Shown here: positions 21,901 through 25,828 of the stretch, one piece after another | Numbering within the stretch: position 1 is the stretch's first letter | Layout of the letters: each line of letters opens with the position of its first letter | IMG/VR virus record: IMGVR_UViG_3300047457_000031 | Location: 1-25,828 of that record | Origin: a virus | Direction: 5' to 3' (one strand) | DNA: 25,828 nucleotides | Program-made: the position numbers and the translations under genes | The notes under the pieces: generated by a model | Database searches by the model: none | Told to the model about the DNA's origin: nothing | The model's input: only the letters and a program-made list of their open reading frames with translations

Positions 21901-23748
21901 GACATCACCGTTAGGGTCAATCATGTACCCACGATTATTTATCTTGGCATCACGAGCTGCTCCAACTATGGTATTATGTAGCTCGTCATACTTTTGTAGC
22001 ACTAAACTTACAGTAAGTCCTGATATGCCATACTTATCACCTAGGTTCTCAGCTAGGTTTTTGGTATAATTTTGTATAAGATTGAACTTAGTTACTTCAT
22101 CTCCAGCAGTTATGAAGTCATTATAAAGCTTTAAGCCATCATCTGCCTTTAATCCACCATATTGTACAGAACTTCTAATATTAGCGCGAAGTCTGTCAGA
22201 TGCTAGGATTCTATCCGAAAAGTTAACGGTTCCTCGTGGGGCATCGTCTGTAGCCCTATCGAACCAGCGTACAAATACCGAGAATGGGCTTCTCTGGTAC
22301 ACACCTTGGATGACTCCACCGAAGGTAGTCTCTCGGTTAAGGTCATCTATGTTGCGGGAGCCAGGTAGGATACCTGCTTTAGAAAGTTCTAGCTTACGAG
22401 CAGCTCTTTCCTTGGCGATGTCATTGCGAACACGCTCAACCCAAGACCATTTAGAAGCTGTCCTTGATGTCAATCCACCCTGAATGATTTCAGCGTCACG
22501 GAACCACTGTACTTCTTTTTGCAAAGAGTCTAGTTCCTTCTTAAGATATGATAAGCCAGTAGGTGCTAGCTGGTTTGCTGTGATTAACTGACCCTTATAG
22601 GAGACATAAGAGATTCCACCTTGTTCAGCTACCTTGATAGCGTCATCTACTCTTGTGTACTCTGCTAGTTTAGCAGCACTTAGAGTGTCTAACTCCTTGA
22701 TTGCTGTGTCGTCATATCTTCCAATGCGAAGAATCAGTGAGATGGTAGCATCATCTGCTCCAGCTACTAGGTGAGAAGCAATCTGCGGGATGTCTCCACC
22801 ACGAAACTCAGCACGCTGTGCAACAACTGCTGGTGAGTTCTCACGATAGAACTTAAATACTGGTGTATACTTAGTTACTTCACCTGCTGCAGTACGCTTG
22901 AGTATATCAATGTCCTCAGCAAAGCGTACAGCTGCCTCTTCTGCTGATTTAGCAGTAAGGCGTCCGCTTACAATCCCTGTTCCTACCTCATCAATCGGAG
23001 CATTAAGAGCTCTACGACCAACAGCACCGACACCTTTTGCAAGTCCGATGTCTGGAGCGGTAGCTAATTCAAATCCAAAGTTAAGTAAGCCCGATGTGAT
23101 AGCACCGATTCCCTTACTTGTATCACCTAAAGTCTTAACACCGGTTACTCTTGATGTAAATCCTACTACATCTCTACCAAAATTGTAGCTTTCTTGACCA
23201 GCATCAGTCTCAGCTAGCTTAGCAGAGCGGTATAAAATGTTAGCAGTCTTCTTAACATACTCGGTTTTTGCTGTGTCACGCTGTAGTGTACCAAAAATTG
23301 AAGCGCCAACACTGGCTCCAGCTGCGGCACCGATAGGTCCACCTAGTCCAAAGCCTACAACACCACCCATAATTGCACCAGATGTTGTAAATAAACCTGA
23401 TAGCAAGCCAAGGGCTGCATTTTTGTTAGCTACATCACGAGTAAATGCGTAGTTTGAGCGTACATTCTTGTAGCCAGCTGATAAAAGTTTGCTAGCACCA
23501 CCATCAGTAGCTTCATCAAGCTTACCAAACACCCATGAAACAGGTGTGGTTACCGCTTGCAAAATATCTATACCCTTAACACGCAACTCTTCAACGCTGT
23601 CATTCCAGTCGCCAGGGTTAGCTGGCACATTTCGTGCAGCATCTTTAGCTAGCATGAATGGAACGCGGTTGTTAATCGCATTAGGTATGTTCTGTGGGTA
23701 TGTACCGCTATAGATACTACCCATCTTATCCCATTGTGTTGAACTCAT
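18988..23748 (-). CDS. Giant internal virion / DNA ejection protein candidate (1586 aa)
   Basis: Largest gene of the window. Residues about 111-154 are a glycine-zipper hydrophobic segment (SGAIMGGVVGFGLGGPIGAA), a type seen in proteins that enter membranes during DNA ejection. The remainder is mainly helical. Near residues 1020-1035 (YAPYFAFKYQHKLQNLVHLA) and 1088-1106 (FFPAIVEQFRAYGRITLDNP) lie motifs of the type 'P-aromatic-x-F-x-Y ... FP-x(6)-R-x(3)-R-x(3)-NP' that I recall from giant virion proteins of other phages. Comparable in size to T7 gp16 (about 1300 aa), but no transglycosylase motif was found. ATGA overlap with the 159-aa gene. Its position between portal and scaffold differs from T7, where ejection proteins come behind the tail genes. 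Confidence 0.65.
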   Translation of the reverse strand: MSSTQWDKMGSIYSGTYPQNIPNAINNRVPFMLAKDAARNVPANPGDWNDSVEELRVKGIDILQAVTTPVSWVFGKLDEATDGGASKLLSAGYKNVRSNYAFTRDVANKNAALGLLSGLFTTSGAIMGGVVGFGLGGPIGAAAGASVGASIFGTLQRDTAKTEYVKKTANILYRSAKLAETDAGQESYNFGRDVVGFTSRVTGVKTLGDTSKGIGAITSGLLNFGFELATAPDIGLAKGVGAVGRRALNAPIDEVGTGIVSGRLTAKSAEEAAVRFAEDIDILKRTAAGEVTKYTPVFKFYRENSPAVVAQRAEFRGGDIPQIASHLVAGADDATISLILRIGRYDDTAIKELDTLSAAKLAEYTRVDDAIKVAEQGGISYVSYKGQLITANQLAPTGLSYLKKELDSLQKEVQWFRDAEIIQGGLTSRTASKWSWVERVRNDIAKERAARKLELSKAGILPGSRNIDDLNRETTFGGVIQGVYQRSPFSVFVRWFDRATDDAPRGTVNFSDRILASDRLRANIRSSVQYGGLKADDGLKLYNDFITAGDEVTKFNLIQNYTKNLAENLGDKYGISGLTVSLVLQKYDELHNTIVGAARDAKINNRGYMIDPNGDVIKDPQLISQLANGAYLPDPKMWDKAFKDYSKKYGKEASFPVKAAIGSKFLADEFLSLWRGFTLARGGYPLNIIRDSAIRMLGDGALFPALKILSTDALYSITNFSNTPTKIKSAVGQIDPKKNLSNIREDIAGRDAYIIALEKALDEAKVDLTQPLSSIPTNFQKHVKNLNDMKATVAALRAQENAIISKTPPVKRVSKDKIMVQGYDFPAASSGRFGDISMQQLRMRDDMRRAVASIREIETGNIRASRTGSRSITPTENEQLHLTSWMLILKDQVGNDAVARLLMQGKTKKDIRQFLRNTTEGQEYMARMGLRPSDTNIVYTRVAEVIKQFAPNKQLHDLILANDVTIDSLRRLYPDINQRPVVLTDLSDDMLGRSNAYRKGKAVLDETVTWLSTAPTTKLMYAPYFAFKYQHKLQNLVHLANIQGKRLTLDDKQKFERIARNFAITEYRNKLNSFHRDMNYSGLINYAIAFFPAIVEQFRAYGRITLDNPDFILKAAAIKELPERVLQVEEDPFGTEYVEVELPILGLTGRLPVDWFNPFNPTGSTLIGAGPILSASWNEYVKRSGGESALEDKITNWILPFGASSSSLNALLPNTIRRTAQVIAAGIGAGGGPSQFNKDVNMFMKQALADFYNENHRNPSALELRQMVTQSEERSTLLATVRALSAFTLPAQPRYVTALQPYADELAKMREADPINGEEDFIYMNPDLFFLADSLSNSLAGLRSDDTAVSLVKRNPEMVKDLVAILGEDNIGVLGAIFNDDSYSFSSKAQAWLESSKIPYLNKKFKEYGEPLEGAKSSVVNRGWQDWNRFLESVKQQVATDPQQPYNPNRGFGATVVDYYKQQYLEEQKVKNPLWYEEYANGYSGAGAARSNRLVDALTYAINDDKMWNDLSQNPRWFAVVQYLNFRYDIYDELNMLGTTIDSNRAAYLREDVEQFVDNLKRQSPDFGLFYERYFRNDKFDHVGGK

Positions 23749-24224
23749 CGTGGAATAATCGTCCCTAAGTATCTAACATATTCTTTGGTAGCTTCAGGTG
23801 TATCTGGCTGACTTGCCCAATAGCGCATTACTGGATAGTATGCAACTACTGTATCTAAGTCTGGGTCTCCCACTGGTTGAACAGGAAGATTCAAGTCTGC
23901 AAAATCAAGTCCACCAGGAAGTGTTGAGCCAGAGAAAATTGTTTCTTCAGGGCGTTGCGTTTCTGCAGTAATTGGTACAACTGCTGGTCCGCGAGAAGCT
24001 GTAGGCATTGCTCTACCTGCGGTTGGTGCTGCTGCACCTGCGGTACCTGCGACACCGGCTGCTGCGCGAGCATCCGCATTTATTTGTCCAGTTGTCCCAT
24101 ATCCCATGCCGCGGTATTTTAGTTCTATATTTCTTGGATTTTGTCCATTACCGCCTGTAGCTGAAATATTTGCCGGGTTGTTCTGTGGCGCAGTTGGTCT
24201 GAAACCGCCTCTATTTTCCGCCAT
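23745..24224 (-). CDS. Low-complexity hypothetical protein (159 aa)
   Basis: N-terminal half of low complexity: Asn/Gly/Pro-rich (GGFRPTAPQNNPANISATGG) then Ala/Thr/Gly-rich (ARAAAGVAGTAGAAAPTAGR), probably disordered. Folded C-terminal part about 105-159 (DLDTVVAYYPVMRYWASQPD followed by TPEATKEYVRYLGTIIPR). AGGAGG lies six bases before ATG; the start overlaps the previous gene by 14 bases, and its stop overlaps the next ATG. No recognised domain. Encoded directly before the giant protein, so it may be its partner or a head-interior component. Confidence 0.72.
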   Translation of the reverse strand: MAENRGGFRPTAPQNNPANISATGGNGQNPRNIELKYRGMGYGTTGQINADARAAAGVAGTAGAAAPTAGRAMPTASRGPAVVPITAETQRPEETIFSGSTLPGGLDFADLNLPVQPVGDPDLDTVVAYYPVMRYWASQPDTPEATKEYVRYLGTIIPR

Positions 24225-24453
24225 CAGTATCCTCCTCTGGACTGTATGAATATTCTTCTGCTGATAGTAACATTCCCTTAGCTAACCATGGGTTCATGTT
24301 TTCACTTACATCTGTCATAAGATAGCGTGTGCCTTCGTAGTCACTCCACTCGCTTACTAAAACCCATCCAGTACATATCTGACTATCAGAGTCTTCTAAA
24401 TCTTCGGCAAGTATTCTCATAGCCTTATCAATGGCTTCTGTAAACTTGCTCAC
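24211..24453 (-). CDS. Acidic hypothetical protein (80 aa)
   Basis: GTG start at 24451-24453, overlapping the TGA of the protease gene as GTGA. Acidic: N-terminal helix FTEAIDKAMRILAEDLEDSD, then a strand-turn-strand part CTGWVLVSEWSDYEGTRYLM, and the end NPWLAKGMLLSAEEYSYSPE. Small single domain of beta type, no known motif. Tight coupling with the protease raises the possibility of a partner or regulator, but nothing in the sequence shows it. Confidence 0.75.
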   Translation of the reverse strand: MSKFTEAIDKAMRILAEDLEDSDSQICTGWVLVSEWSDYEGTRYLMTDVSENMNPWLAKGMLLSAEEYSYSPEEDTDGGK

Positions 24454-24995
24454 TTGTATTGCTCTTCTACTTGGTATGGGGCTGCTGTGTAGGCACTGAC
24501 TCTTGCGGCAACTTCCATTGCTGCGATGGCATCAGCACCTGCATAAAGAGCACCAAGGGCGTAAGAGCCTCCACTGCCAATAGCGTAGAATCCTTCTCCA
24601 CTCTTCATCACCGCCAAATCTTGGTCGACATCAAAGAGCTCGCCACCAACTGCGATGAGAAACTGGAATCTTAATCCATCTTTATCTTTGTCGTGAGGTT
24701 CATCAAAGTTATAACCATTCTCAGATAAGCACTTACGAAGAGAGGGCATAGCTTTTACAATCATGTAGCGATAGGCATCTTTCTTATCCTTCGCTGAAAA
24801 TACTGGTGGTACCCAAATGTTCTGGGCTATATCGCAAGGGGCAACTTCACCAGCTCCTGCAATTAGTAGCGCACCACGCTGCGTAATCTTACGCATAACT
24901 GGATGTGAATAAACTTTACCACTATCATCAGTAATGCGACTGTCGGCAACAATGACAGACTTGTCATCATATTCAACGCCAATAATTGTTGTCAT
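24450..24995 (-). CDS. Proteasome beta/HslV-like Ntn-hydrolase protease (181 aa)
   Basis: Predicted threonine protease of the proteasome/HslV fold. After removal of Met1 the chain starts TTIIGVEYDD, so Thr2 becomes the N-terminal nucleophile (Thr1). VADSRIT then places Asp18 and Arg20 at mature positions 17 and 19, exactly those of proteasome beta subunits, and MRKI puts Lys36 at mature 35 (33 in the classical family). GAGEV (about 47-51) and AIGSGGSYALGALYAG (138-153) match the family's later motifs. At about 180 mature residues it is close to HslV size with no propeptide. AGGAGGGG lies directly before ATG. It sits between portal and the head genes, where a prohead protease is normal, so a maturation role is likely but unproven. 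No ATPase partner is seen in the window. Confidence 0.82.
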   Translation of the reverse strand: MTTIIGVEYDDKSVIVADSRITDDSGKVYSHPVMRKITQRGALLIAGAGEVAPCDIAQNIWVPPVFSAKDKKDAYRYMIVKAMPSLRKCLSENGYNFDEPHDKDKDGLRFQFLIAVGGELFDVDQDLAVMKSGEGFYAIGSGGSYALGALYAGADAIAAMEVAARVSAYTAAPYQVEEQYK

Positions 24996-25009
24996 TGTCC
25001 CCTCCTAGA

Positions 25010-25828
25010 TTATCGTCGGCGAATAGTTCTTACGCTTGCGTTAGCTTCTCCACCTGATGTTAGGCTGGATAGTAAGCTCATAATATCTGGTGCTCCACCT
25101 TGCTCCATCTCTGGAGGAAGAGCGCCTCCTGCCGGAGCAGCGGGAGCAGGGGACGGTTGCTCAACCATTGGTGCGCCAGCAGGAGGAACCTGTTGTTGTG
25201 CAGGGAAGATTTCTTCAATAGCATCTTCGATTGCCTGTCCCTTTTGGCGTGCCTTAATTACTTGTGCAATCTTAGAAACGATTTGGCTTGGGTCTCCACC
25301 ACTTGCTGCAATCTGAGGGATAGCCTGAGTATATGCTTGGAGTGAAGCAAGAAGTGCTGTACGCATATCTTCAATTTCAATCTTCTCAACTTCTTCGCTG
25401 ACATTAACGCTAAATGGTAGTTCACGCATTGCCATATCTTTGGAGATAAGTTTACCACCCAAAGCTTGGAGCATAAAGATAAGACCTTGAGCAGGGTTTA
25501 ATCCTGCAAGCATTCCATAGCGCACATCTGCAGAGAAGTCACCCTTGATGTCTTTCTTAGGTGAGTATGTAATTTCATACGGAGCACCTGCATCTACACC
25601 ACGAATTGTCTTCTCGTCTGGGAAAATCTTCTCATCAACTTCGAAGCAAATCTGAATTACATCACGGAGGGCGCTAGCAAAGATAGCCTGTGCAGATTTG
25701 ACCTGGGTGTCGAACGCGCCCATGAGAGCCTGAACGCCCTGACCCGTGACAATCGATGCGTTGACATTTCCTGTGCGTCCCTCAGGATAACGAGCGCCAA
25801 CGCGTAATTCCTGATTAAGTAAAGTTTG
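25010..25828 (-). CDS. Portal protein, C-terminal part (cut by the window edge)
   Basis: The open frame runs without stop to the window edge, giving 272 visible residues; the true start is outside. Visible pattern: NQELRVGARYPEGRTGNVNA, SIVTGQGVQALMGAFDTQVK (internal Met often mistaken for a start), ALRDVIQICFEVDEKIFPDE, then GAPYEITYSPKKDIKGDFSA, DVRYGMLAGLNPAQGLIFML and GGKLISKDMAMRELPF. This is the stem/crown part of actinophage-type portals as I know them. The C-terminal 70 residues are Pro/Gln/Ala/Gly-rich (AGAPMVEQPSPAPAAPAGG) and end in a basic RTIRRR. The portal forms the dodecameric ring through which DNA is packaged and ejected. Terminase would be expected to the right, outside the window. 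Confidence 0.85.
   Translation of the reverse strand, partial: QTLLNQELRVGARYPEGRTGNVNASIVTGQGVQALMGAFDTQVKSAQAIFASALRDVIQICFEVDEKIFPDEKTIRGVDAGAPYEITYSPKKDIKGDFSADVRYGMLAGLNPAQGLIFMLQALGGKLISKDMAMRELPFSVNVSEEVEKIEIEDMRTALLASLQAYTQAIPQIAASGGDPSQIVSKIAQVIKARQKGQAIEDAIEEIFPAQQQVPPAGAPMVEQPSPAPAAPAGGALPPEMEQGGAPDIMSLLSSLTSGGEANASVRTIRRR

Noticed and set aside
24211-24224. Programmed frameshift joining the 80-aa and 159-aa proteins
   Set aside because: The 14-base overlap has no slippery heptamer, and the downstream gene has its own strong AGGAGG and ATG.
25010-25723. Separate 237-aa gene starting at the internal Met
   Set aside because: The frame remains open upstream to the window edge with residues that belong to the portal pattern, so this Met is internal.

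Overview
The window looks like the late (structural and lysis) half of the genome of a short-tailed, tailed bacteriophage. All 35 genes I accept lie on the minus strand and are packed end to end, many with start and stop codons overlapping by 1 or 4 bases. Read 5'->3' on the minus strand, that is from the right edge to the left, the order is: portal protein (cut by the window edge), a proteasome-like protease, two small proteins, a block of four internal/ejection-type proteins (1586, 321, 312 and 587 aa), scaffold, major capsid protein, a run of small proteins (many very basic), a head-tail adaptor candidate, a large fibre-and-adhesin region, a glycosyltransferase, a large tail (nozzle-like) protein, and a lysis cassette. 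A strong stem-loop terminator follows, and then a likely promoter that points out of the window.

No tape-measure or tail-tube gene is visible in this complete capsid-to-lysis stretch, which argues for podovirus-like morphology. The host is inferred, not seen: the C-terminal part of the portal, the C-terminal half of the 587-aa protein and the 91-aa protein resemble protein families I know from actinobacterial phages, and the base composition looks moderate to AT-leaning, which would fit a phage of low-GC aquatic Actinobacteria. No integrase, terminase, replication gene, tRNA, CRISPR or insertion sequence is present.

Region by region: 25010-25828 portal; 24450-24995 Ntn-hydrolase protease; 23745-24453 two unknown small genes; 15322-23748 internal virion proteins; 15205-15321 non-coding leader with two hairpins; 13493-15204 scaffold and N4-gp56-like capsid protein; 10972-13426 small head-proximal genes, including three (47, 52 and 59 aa) and one of 53 aa that are easily missed by gene callers; 10049-10975 adaptor; 3808-10040 fibre, glycine-rich and beta-rich adhesin genes; 3069-3791 glycosyltransferase; 1081-3060 tail protein; 168-1079 membrane protein, peptidase endolysin and holin; 1-167 terminator plus promoter.

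How they work together: portal, scaffold, capsid protein and probably the protease build the prohead; the four large proteins are likely packed inside it and delivered with the DNA; the adaptor and the 659-aa protein close the head and form the short tail; the fibre genes supply several alternative-looking receptor-binding tips, three of them sharing one N-terminal peptide; the lysis genes release progeny. The most interesting points are the proteasome-type protease in the place where a prohead protease is usually found, the shared N-terminal 'LLVGN' peptide on different adhesin bodies, the inserted domain in the capsid protein, and the cassette of small lysine-rich proteins.
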